This document shows, one piece after another, positions 51,519-60,222 of a DNA stretch of 64,000 nt; positions within the stretch are counted from its first letter, which is position 1, and every line of letters begins with the position of its first letter. This DNA is from Streptomyces sp. SCSIO 75703 (GTDB taxonomy: Bacteria; Actinomycetota; Actinomycetes; Streptomycetales; Streptomycetaceae), in contig NZ_CP144555.1 in the NCBI RefSeq assembly GCF_036607905.1, forward strand, positions 4,154,001 to 4,218,000. Direction: 5' to 3'. The position numbers were made by a program, and so were the translations under genes. The notes under the pieces were generated by a model. The model had not been told where the DNA came from, searched no databases, and saw nothing but the letters and a program-made list of their open reading frames with translations.

Positions 51519-52094
51519 GTCGTTCCTTGCTGGTCGGGACGCGCTCATGAGGCGATGCGCGCCCGGTGGGGGGAGCCGGCACCGGCGGTCGTCCCGTCCG
51601 ATCCCACGCCTGAGGGATCGCGCCCCGGATCGCGGGACGGCGGACGGAGACCACCGGGATCCACGCTCCGGCACGCGTGCTGCGCGCGCCGGAGCCCGGC
51701 CACAGGTCATTCCTTTCAAGGCCGGCCGGAGCCGGCCCGCACACAAAAGAGACCTTCAGCGTCGAACAGATGCCAAAGGTCATTGGGTGCTACAGGCGCT
51801 GATTCACCATACGGCAGGACACCGCCCGGTATGGAAGGGATTGAGACGCGGATCACAGGAGCAATCGGAACCGCGCTCGACCTTTCGAAGGTCCGTTCCA
51901 GGGTCTCACCCCAGACCCGCAGGTCCCGGCCCGGGGGCCCTCGTGCGCGCGCGACCGTCCGGCCCGCCGGGCCGCGCCCCGCCATGTCCCCCGATGTCAG
52001 GAGGTTTCACCAGGTCTCCCCAGGTGTCGGGAGACGGGTCGTCCGCGCCGTGATCGGCCCCCTGGGCCCCTGCCGGGCGGACTACCATCAGCCC

Positions 52095-52772
52095 ATGACC
52101 CGTGTACTGCTCGCCGAGGACGACGCGTCCATCTCGGAGCCGCTGGCCCGCGCACTGCGCCGGGAAGGGTACGAGGTCGAGGTGCGTGAGGACGGACCCG
52201 CCGCGCTGGACGCCGGGATGCAGGGCGGTGTCGACCTGGTCGTGCTCGACCTGGGGCTGCCCGGCATGGACGGGCTGGAGGTCGCGCGCCGGCTGCGCTC
52301 CGAGGGCCACACCGTGCCGATCCTCATCCTGACCGCCCGCGCCGACGAGGTGGACACCGTGGTCGGCCTGGACGCGGGCGCCGACGACTACGTCACCAAG
52401 CCCTTCCGCCTCGCCGAGCTGCTCGCCCGGGTCCGGGCCCTGCTGCGGCGCGGCGCCGCCGAGCCCCAGCAGCCGCCCGCCACGCACGGCGTGCGCATCG
52501 ACGTCGAGTCGCACCGGGCCTGGATGGGCGACGAGGAGCTCCAGCTCACCGCGAAGGAGTTCGACCTGCTGCGCGTGCTCGTGCGCGACGCCGGCCGGGT
52601 CGTCACCCGCGACCAGCTCATGCGGGAGGTCTGGGACACCACCTGGTGGTCCTCGACCAAGACCCTCGACATGCACATCTCCTGGCTGCGCAAGAAGCTG
52701 GGCGACGACGCGGCGAACCCCCGCTACATCGCCACGGTGCGCGGCGTGGGCTTCCGCTTCGAGAAGAGCTGA
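52095..52772 (+). CDS. OmpR/PhoB-type response regulator
   Basis: A 225-residue regulator. In the receiver, the acidic pair ends LLAEDD, the phospho-accepting Asp52 is in VVLDLGLPGMDG, and Thr80 and Lys102 (VTKPFR) are present. The C-terminal winged helix (ELQLTAKEFDLLRVLVRDAG, TKTLDMHISWLRKKLG) is of the OmpR type. Start: the ATG lies 6 bases after TACCAT, suggesting a leaderless message. It forms a pair with the histidine kinase gene 65 bases downstream. Confidence 0.93.
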   Translation: MTRVLLAEDDASISEPLARALRREGYEVEVREDGPAALDAGMQGGVDLVVLDLGLPGMDGLEVARRLRSEGHTVPILILTARADEVDTVVGLDAGADDYVTKPFRLAELLARVRALLRRGAAEPQQPPATHGVRIDVESHRAWMGDEELQLTAKEFDLLRVLVRDAGRVVTRDQLMREVWDTTWWSSTKTLDMHISWLRKKLGDDAANPRYIATVRGVGFRFEKS

Positions 52773-52837
52773 GCCGGGCCGCCCCTCGCCGGGCACCGGG
52801 GCGGGGGCGGCACGGGCACGAACGGGTTTGAGAGGTC

Positions 52838-54106
52838 ATGCGCCGCCGACTGATCCAGTCCACGCTCGCCGTGGTGCTCGTGGTGATCGCCGTCTTCGGC
52901 GTCTCCCTCGTCATCGTGGAGGCCCGCACCATCACCAGCACCGCCCAGGAACGGGTGGACCTGGAGGCGGTGCGGCTGGCCGGCATCGTGGACAGCCGGC
53001 TGCTCGGCTCCGGCACCGTCGACGCCGAGATCCTGAGCGAACAGGTCTCCCGCGACCGCTACGCCGTGATCCGCATCCCCGGCCGGCCGGTCATCGAGGT
53101 CGGCGAGCGGCCCTCCGGCGAGGTCCTGCGCGGCAAGGCGGTGGGGGAGGAGGGCGAGACCGTCCTCGTCGAGGAACCGCGGTCCTCGGTGACCCGGGAG
53201 GTCGGCCGGACCCTGCTGATCATCGGCCTGGTGGCGCTGCTCGCGGTGATCGCCGCGGTGCTGCTGGCGCTGCGCCAGGCCGGCCGGCTCGCCTCCCCGC
53301 TCACCGACCTCGCCGAGACCGCCGAACGCCTCGGCTCCGGCGACCCCCGTCCGCGCCACAAGCGCTACGGCGTCCCCGAGCTGGACCGGGTCGCGGACGT
53401 GCTGGACGCCTCCGCCGAACGCATCGCCCGCATGCTCACCGCCGAGCGGCGCCTGGCCGCCGACGCCTCGCACCAGCTCCGCACCCCGCTGACCGCGCTG
53501 TCCATGCGGCTGGAGGAGATCACCCTCACCGACGACCCGGAGACGGTGAAGGAGGAGGCCACCATCGCCCTGACCCAGGTGGAACGCCTCACGGACGTGG
53601 TGGAGCGGCTGCTCACCAACGCCCGCGACCCGCGCAGCGGCTCCGCCGTCTCCTTCGACCTGGACGACGTGATCCAGCAGCAGATCGCCGAGTGGCGCCC
53701 CGCCTACCGCAGCGCCGGGCGGGCCATCGTCACCTCCGGCAAACGGCACCTGACGGCGGTCGGCACGCCCGGCGCGGTGGCCCAGGTGCTCGCCGCGCTG
53801 ATCGAGAACTCCCTCATGCACGGGGGCGGCACGGTGGCGCTGCGCACCCGGGTCACGGGCAACCAGGCCGTGATCGAGGTCGCCGACGAGGGGCCCGGCG
53901 TCCCCGCGGACCTGGGGGCGCGGATCTTCGAGCGGACCATCAGCGGGCGCAACTCCACCGGCATCGGCCTGGCCGTCGCCCGGGACCTGGCCGAGGCGGA
54001 CGGCGGACGGCTGGAACTCCTCCAGCCCCGGCCGCCGGTCTTCGGCCTGTTCCTGTCCCGCACCTCCCCGCCGAAGAAGGCCCCGACGGGCACCACGGTC
54101 CGCTGA
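52838..54106 (+). CDS. Sensor histidine kinase
   Basis: A 422-residue membrane kinase. The first transmembrane helix is LAVVLVVIAVFGVSLVIV, then an extracytoplasmic sensor of about 110 residues and a second helix (TLLIIGLVALLAVIAAVLLAL). HAMP, the phospho-accepting His in DASHQLRTPLTALS, the N box ALIENSLMHGGG, the G1 box VADEGPGVPAD and the G2 box NSTGIGLAVARDL follow. It should phosphorylate the upstream regulator. The signal sensed is unknown. GAGAGGTC precedes the ATG. Confidence 0.93.
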   Translation: MRRRLIQSTLAVVLVVIAVFGVSLVIVEARTITSTAQERVDLEAVRLAGIVDSRLLGSGTVDAEILSEQVSRDRYAVIRIPGRPVIEVGERPSGEVLRGKAVGEEGETVLVEEPRSSVTREVGRTLLIIGLVALLAVIAAVLLALRQAGRLASPLTDLAETAERLGSGDPRPRHKRYGVPELDRVADVLDASAERIARMLTAERRLAADASHQLRTPLTALSMRLEEITLTDDPETVKEEATIALTQVERLTDVVERLLTNARDPRSGSAVSFDLDDVIQQQIAEWRPAYRSAGRAIVTSGKRHLTAVGTPGAVAQVLAALIENSLMHGGGTVALRTRVTGNQAVIEVADEGPGVPADLGARIFERTISGRNSTGIGLAVARDLAEADGGRLELLQPRPPVFGLFLSRTSPPKKAPTGTTVR

Positions 54107-54148
54107 GCGGCCGGTCCACGCCGCCCGCGGCGGGTCCGCGGGCCGGTG

Positions 54149-54790
54149 CTACGGCCGGCGGCTCGCGCCCAGGCCGGTGGCCCCGGCGGGACGGGCCGCG
54201 CGGGCGCTGGGCTGGGGGTGCAGCGCGGTCGCGCGCCCCCGCTCCGCCGCGGTCCGCGCCGCCGCCTCGGGGGAGGGCAGCGCCCGGAACACCCAGGTCC
54301 GGTACGACCAGAAGCGGAAGAGGGTGCCGAGACCGATGCCGAGGAACTTGAAGATGTTGCTCTGCAGCGGGGTGTCCCAGCCGAAGCCGTAGGTCGCCGT
54401 GTACAGCACGCCGTTCTCGATCACCAGGCCGACCACGCTGAACAGCAGGAACAGCGACATCTCCCGGGTGCGGTGACCCTTCTCGCGGTCCCGGTAGGTG
54501 AAGTACCGGAAGCCCAGGTAGTTGAAGACGATCGCCACGATGGTGGCGATGACGCTCGCCCGCACCACGGGCAGGTCGCTGACGTGCCGGACGAAGTTGA
54601 AGACGAGGAGGTTGACCAGGACGCCCGCGCCGCCGACCGCGCCGAACTTGGCGACCTCGGCGACCAGCCGGCCGATCCGCCCCCGCAGGGCGCCGGAGGG
54701 CGCCGGGGAAGGAGCCGTGGGAGACCCCGGGGAGCCGTGTTCCATGGTCGTGCAGGCCCCCGTCCGTCGGTTGGGCATCAACTCAGTCAT
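54149..54790 (-). CDS. GtrA-family membrane protein
   Basis: A 213-residue protein with four transmembrane helices in the GtrA pattern: FGAVGGAGVLVNLLVFNFV, ASVIATIVAIVFNYLGFRYFTY, MSLFLLFSVVGLVIENGVLYT and NIFKFLGIGLGTLFRFWSYRTWVF. GtrA proteins help move lipid-linked sugars or assemble cell-surface polysaccharide. The tail is Ala/Arg-rich. Starts at 54790, 54778 and 54745 are all possible; none has a strong ribosome site. It is divergent from purK. Confidence 0.85.
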   Translation of the reverse strand: MTELMPNRRTGACTTMEHGSPGSPTAPSPAPSGALRGRIGRLVAEVAKFGAVGGAGVLVNLLVFNFVRHVSDLPVVRASVIATIVAIVFNYLGFRYFTYRDREKGHRTREMSLFLLFSVVGLVIENGVLYTATYGFGWDTPLQSNIFKFLGIGLGTLFRFWSYRTWVFRALPSPEAAARTAAERGRATALHPQPSARAARPAGATGLGASRRP

Positions 54791-54898
54791 GCTAACCACC
54801 CGGACGTGCGATCTTCCTGCGGACGGCCACGGCAGACGGGGGAGCGCGCGGGGAGGGCGGAAAACCGGCCGCCCCGCCGTGGCCGATACGCTAGGGGT

Positions 54899-56038
54899 GT
54901 GACGTTCCCGGTAGTCGGCATGGTCGGCGGGGGCCAGCTCGCGCGTATGACACACGAAGCGGGCATCCCGTTGGGCATCAGGTTCAAGCTCCTCAGTGAC
55001 ACCCCTCAGGATTCCGCGGCACAGGTCGTGCACGAAGTCGTCGTCGGCGACTATCGCGACCTGGACACGCTGCGCGATTTCGCGAGGGGCTGCGACGTGA
55101 TCACCTTCGATCACGAACACGTACCGACCGAGCATCTACGGGCGCTGGAGGCGGACGGCATCCCCGTGCGCCCCGGCCCGGACGCGCTGGTGCACGCCCA
55201 GGACAAGGGCGTGATGCGCGAGAGGCTGGCCGGGATCGGTGTGCCCTGCCCGCGGCACCGGATCGTCTCCGACCCGCGGGACGTGGCGGCCTTCGCCGCC
55301 GAGGGCGACGGCTTCCCGGTCGTCCTCAAGACCGTCCGCGGCGGCTACGACGGCAAGGGCGTCTGGGTCGTCGACAGCGCGGAGGAGGCCGCCGAGCCCT
55401 TCCGCGCCGGGGTGCCCGTCCTCGCCGAGGAGAAGGTCGACTTCGTCCGCGAGCTGGCGGCCAACGTCGTCCGCTCGCCGCACGGCCAGGCCGTCGCCTA
55501 CCCGGTCGTCGAGTCCCGGCAGGTCGACGGCGTCTGCGACACCGTGATCGCGCCCGCCCCCGCCCTCGACGAGGAGCGGGCGCTGCGCGCCGAGGAGATG
55601 GCGCTGCGCATCGCCAAGGAGCTGGGCGTCGTCGGCCACCTCGCCGTCGAGCTGTTCGAGACCCGCGACGGCCGCGTCCTTGTCAACGAACTGGCGATGC
55701 GCCCGCACAACTCCGGCCACTGGACCATGGACGGCGCGATCACCAGCCAGTTCGCGAACCACGTCCGCGCCGTCCTCGACCTGCCGCTCGGCGACCCGCG
55801 TCCGCGCGCCCCCTGGACGGTCATGGTCAACGTCCTCGGCGGCGACTACCCGGACATGTACTCCGCGTACCTGCACTGCATGGCCCGCGACCCCCAGCTC
55901 AAGATCCACATGTACGGCAAGGACGTGAAGCCCGGCCGCAAGGTCGGCCACGTCAACACCTACGGCGACGACCTGGACGACGTGCTGGAGCGCGCCCGTC
56001 ACGCTGCCGGCTACCTGAGAGGGACGATCACCGAATGA
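54899..56038 (+). CDS. purK: N5-carboxyaminoimidazole ribonucleotide synthase
   Basis: A 379-residue ATP-grasp enzyme of purine synthesis, adding bicarbonate to AIR. Signatures are VVGMVGGGQLARM, VITFDHEHVPTEHL, VVLKTVRGGYDGKGVWVV (ATP loop), LAVELFETRDGRVLVNELAMRPHNSGHW, and SQFANHVRAVLDLPLG. The GTG start lies 6 bases after TACGCT (leaderless type). The stop overlaps the purE ATG by 4 bases, coupling the two steps. Confidence 0.95.
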   Translation: MTFPVVGMVGGGQLARMTHEAGIPLGIRFKLLSDTPQDSAAQVVHEVVVGDYRDLDTLRDFARGCDVITFDHEHVPTEHLRALEADGIPVRPGPDALVHAQDKGVMRERLAGIGVPCPRHRIVSDPRDVAAFAAEGDGFPVVLKTVRGGYDGKGVWVVDSAEEAAEPFRAGVPVLAEEKVDFVRELAANVVRSPHGQAVAYPVVESRQVDGVCDTVIAPAPALDEERALRAEEMALRIAKELGVVGHLAVELFETRDGRVLVNELAMRPHNSGHWTMDGAITSQFANHVRAVLDLPLGDPRPRAPWTVMVNVLGGDYPDMYSAYLHCMARDPQLKIHMYGKDVKPGRKVGHVNTYGDDLDDVLERARHAAGYLRGTITE

Positions 56039-56556
56039 GCCCGGTCGTAGGCATCGTCATGGGGTCGGACTCCGACTGGCCCGTCATGGAGGCCGCCGCC
56101 AAGGCCCTCGACGAGTTCGAGGTGGCCTACGAGGTCGACGTCGTCTCCGCGCACCGCATGCCGCACGAGATGATCGCGTACGGCGAGCAGGCCGCCGGAC
56201 GCGGACTGAAGGCGATCATCGCCGGGGCCGGGGGCGCCGCCCACCTGCCCGGCATGCTCGCCTCGGTCACCCCGCTGCCCGTCATCGGCGTGCCCGTGCC
56301 GCTGAAGTACCTCGACGGCATGGACTCCCTGCTGTCCATCGTGCAGATGCCGGCCGGCGTCCCCGTCGCCACCGTCTCCGTCGGCGGCGCCCGCAACGCC
56401 GGGCTGCTGGCCGCGCGGATGCTCGCCGCCCACGACGAGGAGCTGCTCGCCCGGATGCGCGAGTTCCAGCAGGACCTCAACGACCAGGCCACCGAGAAGG
56501 GCAAGCGGCTGCGCTCCAAGGCCGAGGGCAGCGGCGGCTTCGGATTCGGGAAGTGA
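56035..56556 (+). CDS. purE: N5-carboxyaminoimidazole ribonucleotide mutase
   Basis: A 173-residue class I PurE that shifts the carboxyl group from N5-CAIR to CAIR. Motifs are GSDSDWPVMEAAAKAL, VSAHRMPHEM (catalytic His), IIAGAGGAAHLPGMLAS and SLLSIVQMPAGVPVATV. The start overlaps purK (ATGA) and the end overlaps the dipeptidase GTG (GTGA), so three genes are translationally linked. Confidence 0.96.
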   Translation: MSPVVGIVMGSDSDWPVMEAAAKALDEFEVAYEVDVVSAHRMPHEMIAYGEQAAGRGLKAIIAGAGGAAHLPGMLASVTPLPVIGVPVPLKYLDGMDSLLSIVQMPAGVPVATVSVGGARNAGLLAARMLAAHDEELLARMREFQQDLNDQATEKGKRLRSKAEGSGGFGFGK

Positions 56557-57740
56557 CGCCGGTGACCGCGCTGGACCGGGCCCGGGAACTGCTGCGCGAG
56601 TTCCCCGTCGTCGACGGCCACAACGACCTCCCCTGGGCGCTGCGCGAACAGGTCCGCTACGACCTCGACGCCCGTGACATCGCCGCCGACCAGTCCGCCC
56701 ACCTGCACACCGACATCCCCCGGCTGCGGGCCGGCGGCGTCGGCGCCCAGTTCTGGTCGGTGTACGTCCGCTCCGACCTGCCCGGCGCGGTGACGGCCAC
56801 GCTGGAGCAGATCGACTGCGTACGGCAGCTCCTGGAGCGGCACCCCCGGGACCTGCGGGCCGCGCTGACCGCCGCCGACATGGAGGCCGCGCGCGCCGAG
56901 GGCCGTATCGCCTCCCTCATGGGCGCCGAGGGCGGCCACTGCATCGACGAGTCGCTCGCCGCCCTGCGCGCCCTGTACGCGCTCGGCGTGCGCTACATGA
57001 CCCTCACCCACAACGACAACGTCTCGTGGGCCGACTCCGCGACCGACGCGCCCGGCGTGGGCGGCCTGTCCGCCTTCGGCCGCGAGGTCGTGCGCGAGAT
57101 GAACCGCGAGGGCATGCTCGTCGACCTCTCCCACGTCGCCGCCACGACCATGCGGGACGCGCTGGACACCTCCGCGGCGCCGGTGATCTTCTCCCACTCC
57201 TCCGCGCGGGCCGTCTGCGACCACCCCCGCAACGTCCCCGACGACGTGCTGGAGCGGCTGCCCGCCAACGGCGGCCTGGCGATGGTGACCTTCGTGCCGA
57301 AGTTCGTGCTCCAGGCGGCCGTGGACTGGACGGCCGCCGCCGACGAGAACATGCGCGCGCACGGCTTCCACCCGCTCGACTCCGGACCCGAGGCGATGGC
57401 CGTGCACCACGCCTTCGAGGAGCGCTCCCCGCGTCCCGTCGCCACGGTCGCCACCGTCGCCGACCACCTCGACCACATGCGCGAGGTCGCCGGCGTCGAC
57501 CACATCGGCGTCGGCGGCGACTACGACGGCACGCCCTTCCTCCCGGACGGGCTCGGCGACGTCTCGGGCTACCCGAACCTGATCGCCGAACTCCTCGACC
57601 GGGGCTGGTCGCGCGCCGACCTGGCCAAGGTGACCTGGCAGAACGCGGTCCGCGTGCTGGGCGCCGCCGAGGACGTCTCCCGCGAGCTGCGGGCCACCCG
57701 CGGCCCGTCCCACGCGACCCTCGCGGAGCTGGACGGCTGA
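56553..57740 (+). CDS. Membrane dipeptidase (M19 family), zinc enzyme
   Basis: A 395-residue M19 peptidase. The binuclear zinc ligands are present: the HxD of VVDGHNDLPWALR, the Glu of MGAEGGHCIDE, and His in the conserved IFSHSSARAV and in the Leu-Ser-His segment VDLSHVAATTM. GGDYDGTPFLPDGL and YPNLIAELLDRGWS close the domain. It cleaves dipeptides, including those with D-residues. No signal peptide is visible. The GTG overlaps purE; a second GTG at 56562 is possible. Confidence 0.93.
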   Translation: MTPVTALDRARELLREFPVVDGHNDLPWALREQVRYDLDARDIAADQSAHLHTDIPRLRAGGVGAQFWSVYVRSDLPGAVTATLEQIDCVRQLLERHPRDLRAALTAADMEAARAEGRIASLMGAEGGHCIDESLAALRALYALGVRYMTLTHNDNVSWADSATDAPGVGGLSAFGREVVREMNREGMLVDLSHVAATTMRDALDTSAAPVIFSHSSARAVCDHPRNVPDDVLERLPANGGLAMVTFVPKFVLQAAVDWTAAADENMRAHGFHPLDSGPEAMAVHHAFEERSPRPVATVATVADHLDHMREVAGVDHIGVGGDYDGTPFLPDGLGDVSGYPNLIAELLDRGWSRADLAKVTWQNAVRVLGAAEDVSRELRATRGPSHATLAELDG

Positions 57741-57848
57741 CGCCGGCGCGGGTGGGGCGCGCGTACACCGAACGCCCCACCCACCGGGAAGGCCCCGCCC
57801 CGTCGTGCGACGGTGACCGAAACGCACGACGACGGGACGGAGCCCGCC

Positions 57849-59081
57849 ATGGCAGATCTCCAGGACGACCTGCACATCCGCACCGGGGCCGGTGGGATGC
57901 CCGTACCGTCGTCCGCGGAGATCCACCCGCCCGAGCCCTGCCCGCCGATACCCAGCGCCTGCGCCGGACACGCCCCGGACCCCGGCGCGGGACCCGGCAC
58001 CGCCCCGGCCCCCGCCGGTGAGGACGACCTCGCGGCCCGGGCCCGCGCCGTGCTGCGCGCCCACCCGGTCGCCGACGGCTGCGGCGGACTGCTGCGGGCC
58101 CTCGAACGGCTCCGCTGGTACGCCTACGACCTGGAACTCGGCGAGAGCGGCGTCGAGGCCGACGTGCCCCGGCTCCGCGAGGGCCTGGTGGGCGCCCAGT
58201 TCTGGGCCCTGCACCAGCCCGGCGGCGTGCGCGGCGAGGGGGCCGTCGCCGCCGCGCTCGAACAGCTCGACCTGATCGGCGCCGTCGTCCGCGGTCACCC
58301 CGACGGCCTCGCCCTGGCCCACGACGCCGGGCAGATCGCCGACGCCCGCAACCGGGGCCGCGTCGCCGTGGTGCCGGGGCCCGTCCGGGCCACCGCCCTC
58401 GCCGACAGCCTCTCCGTCCTGCGCTCCCTGCACGCCCTCGGGCTGCGCGTGCTCACGCTGACCGGGGCGGACTGGGCGGGGGAGGCCGGGCTGACCCGCT
58501 TCGGCGAGGAGACCGTGCGCGAGATGAACCGGCTCGGCGTCGCCGCCGACCTCTCCGGGGCCTCCGCCCCGACCGCCCACCGCACCCTCGACGTCTCCCG
58601 CGCCCCGGTCCTGTGCACCCGCTCCGCCGCCGGGGCCCTGCGCGCGCACCCGGACAACCTCCCCGACGACCTCCTGGCACGCCTCGGCGCGGCCGGGGGC
58701 CTGTGCATGGTGCCGCTGGCCGCCGAGCAGACCGGCCCGACCGTGAGCGACGTCGCCGACCACCTCGACCACGTCCGCGCGGTGGCCGGCCGGCACGCCG
58801 TCGGCCTCTCCGGCACCTACGACACCGGCACCGCCCACCCCCTGGAGCTGGGCGACCCCAGCGGCTACCCGCGCCTCGTCGCCGAACTGCTCCGCCGCGA
58901 CTGGCCCGAGGCCGACATCGCCCTGCTGACCTGGGGCAACGCCCAGCGCGTGCTGCGCGCCGTCACCTTCGCCGCCCGAGCCGCCCGGCAGCGTCGCGAG
59001 CCCTCCGCGGCGACCCGGGCGGACCTGGACGGCCGAGGGGAGGCGGGACCCACCGGGGGAGCGGTGGACGAAGGCCGGTGA
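57849..59081 (+). CDS. M19 dipeptidase-like protein lacking the metal ligands
   Basis: A 410-residue paralogue of the preceding gene with a Pro/Gly-rich N-terminal extension of about 70 residues. The M19 fold is recognisable from FLPxxG-like DVPRLREGLVGAQFWAL to LGDPSGYPRLVAELLRRDWPEADIALLTWGN, but the catalytic positions are changed. DGHND is DGCGG, GAEGGH is PGPVRA, SHSSARA is TRSAAGA, and GGDYDG is SGTYDT. It is probably not a zinc peptidase. The ATG at 57849 is chosen (GACGGAG upstream); a GTG at 57813 is in frame. Confidence 0.85.
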   Translation: MADLQDDLHIRTGAGGMPVPSSAEIHPPEPCPPIPSACAGHAPDPGAGPGTAPAPAGEDDLAARARAVLRAHPVADGCGGLLRALERLRWYAYDLELGESGVEADVPRLREGLVGAQFWALHQPGGVRGEGAVAAALEQLDLIGAVVRGHPDGLALAHDAGQIADARNRGRVAVVPGPVRATALADSLSVLRSLHALGLRVLTLTGADWAGEAGLTRFGEETVREMNRLGVAADLSGASAPTAHRTLDVSRAPVLCTRSAAGALRAHPDNLPDDLLARLGAAGGLCMVPLAAEQTGPTVSDVADHLDHVRAVAGRHAVGLSGTYDTGTAHPLELGDPSGYPRLVAELLRRDWPEADIALLTWGNAQRVLRAVTFAARAARQRREPSAATRADLDGRGEAGPTGGAVDEGR

Positions 59082-59118
59082 CGCGGCCCCGGGAGGCGCC
59101 CGGCGCCGCTGACGTCGC

Positions 59119-59478
59119 TCAGCAGGCGCAGAGGCAGAACGGGTGCCCCGCGGGGTCGGCGTAGACGCGGAAGGCGCGCGTGCGGTCCTCCGTGTCCAGC
59201 GGTGTGGCGCCCAGCTCCAGCGCGGCCCGCTCCGAGGCGTCCAGATCGGTCACCGTCAGGTCGAGGTGGGCCTGCTGCGACCGGTCGGGCGCGGGCCAGA
59301 CCGGCGGGACGTGCCCGGGGGCGGCCTGGAAGGACAGCACGCGCCCGCCGGGCAGCCGCAGGTCGATCCAGTCGCCCTCGCCCTCGACGGTCCCGCCGAG
59401 CAGACCGGCGTAGAAGCCGGCCAGGGCACGGGGGGCGCGACAGTCCAGCACGACGGCACCCAGTTCGGCGACGGCCAT
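59119..59478 (-). CDS. Glyoxalase/bleomycin-resistance-fold protein
   Basis: A 119-residue vicinal-oxygen-chelate protein: GAVVLDCRAPRALAGFYAGLLG, DWIDLRLPGG, AHLDLTVTDLDASERAALELGAT and the ending VYADPAGHPFCLC. The usual second metal ligand region is kept (HLDL and DPAGHPF). It may be a lyase, dioxygenase or drug-binding protein; the family alone does not decide. The ATG at 59478 has GAGGAGG upstream. It shares a divergent promoter region with the CGNR gene. Confidence 0.85.
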   Translation of the reverse strand: MAVAELGAVVLDCRAPRALAGFYAGLLGGTVEGEGDWIDLRLPGGRVLSFQAAPGHVPPVWPAPDRSQQAHLDLTVTDLDASERAALELGATPLDTEDRTRAFRVYADPAGHPFCLCAC

Positions 59479-59533
59479 GACGTCCTCCTCGGGAGACGGG
59501 GCCGGTTGCCCGACAGGCACCGGCAACCAGGGC

Positions 59534-59594
59534 GGTTACCGATGAACGCCGGTAACCGGTAACGGTTACCGTATGTTGCCGTATCGGGGGTAAC
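59534..59594. promoter_or_regulatory. Cluster of GGTAAC elements in a divergent promoter region
   Basis: Five GGTAAC/GTTACC hexamers lie in 61 bases: GGTTACC 59534-59540, GGTAACC 59551-59557, GGTAAC 59558-59563, GGTTACC 59564-59570 and GGTAAC 59589-59594. They overlap the -10-like TAACGT of the CGNR gene. This looks like a multi-site operator controlling both flanking genes. Confidence 0.55.
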
Positions 59595-59603
59595 GTCGCA
59601 ACC

Positions 59604-60110
59604 ATGAGTGGGAAATCGCCCGCACCGGGAGGGCTGGCCCTGGTCGAGTCCCTGGTGAACACGCTGGACCTCGAGACGGGCGCCGACTCGCTGGACACCC
59701 CCGAGGGCCGCGCTCCCTTCGCACTGACCGAGCGGGAGACACCGCACGCGCGCGTGCTGCGCGAATCGCTGCGGGCCGCCCTGCTCGCCCACGCCGGCCA
59801 CCCGCCGCACGCGCCGGTCACCCCGCTCGGCGCGCTGCTGGCCGAGGCGCCGCTGCTGGTGACGGTCGACGACGCGGACGGCTCGGCCGCCCTCGCGCCG
59901 GCCGACGGCCGCCCCCTGACCGCCCGGATCGCCGCGGCCGTCGCGGAGGCGCTGGTCGCGGGCACCTGGACCCGGCTCAAGGCGTGCGAGGCCGCCGACT
60001 GCCACTGGGCGTACTACGACCGCAGCCCCGCCGGACGCGGGCGCTGGTGCTCGATGGCGGTGTGCGGGGCACGCGCCAAGATGCGCCGCTACCGGGCCCG
60101 GGAGACCTGA
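59604..60110 (+). CDS. CGNR zinc-finger / ABATE-domain regulator
   Basis: A 168-residue protein of the actinobacterial ABATE plus CGNR type. The N-terminal helical part starts GGLALVESLVNTLDLETG. The C-terminal zinc finger is LKACEAADCHWAYYDRSP then RWCSMAVCGARAKMRRYRAR, with four Cys. The motif that names the family, CGNR, is CGAR here. These proteins are thought to be transcription regulators. The start ATG is 7 bases after TAACGT, suggesting a leaderless message inside a cluster of GGTAAC repeats, possibly its own operator. Confidence 0.88.
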   Translation: MSGKSPAPGGLALVESLVNTLDLETGADSLDTPEGRAPFALTERETPHARVLRESLRAALLAHAGHPPHAPVTPLGALLAEAPLLVTVDDADGSAALAPADGRPLTARIAAAVAEALVAGTWTRLKACEAADCHWAYYDRSPAGRGRWCSMAVCGARAKMRRYRARET

Positions 60111-60164
60111 GCCGCGCGGGGTCCGCCGTCCGGCACGGCGCGCCGTGGTGCAGAATGCGACGAG

Positions 60165-60201
60165 CGCCGGTTCGGCCGACTGAGCCTCGGCCGAACCGGC
60201 G
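60165..60201. terminator. Bidirectional terminator between the CGNR and ugd genes
   Basis: A perfect 15-bp stem (CGCCGGTTCGGCCGA / TCGGCCGAACCGGCG) with a 7-base loop. Confidence 0.85.
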
Positions 60202-60222
60202 TCCCGCCGCGCCCGGCGCCGC

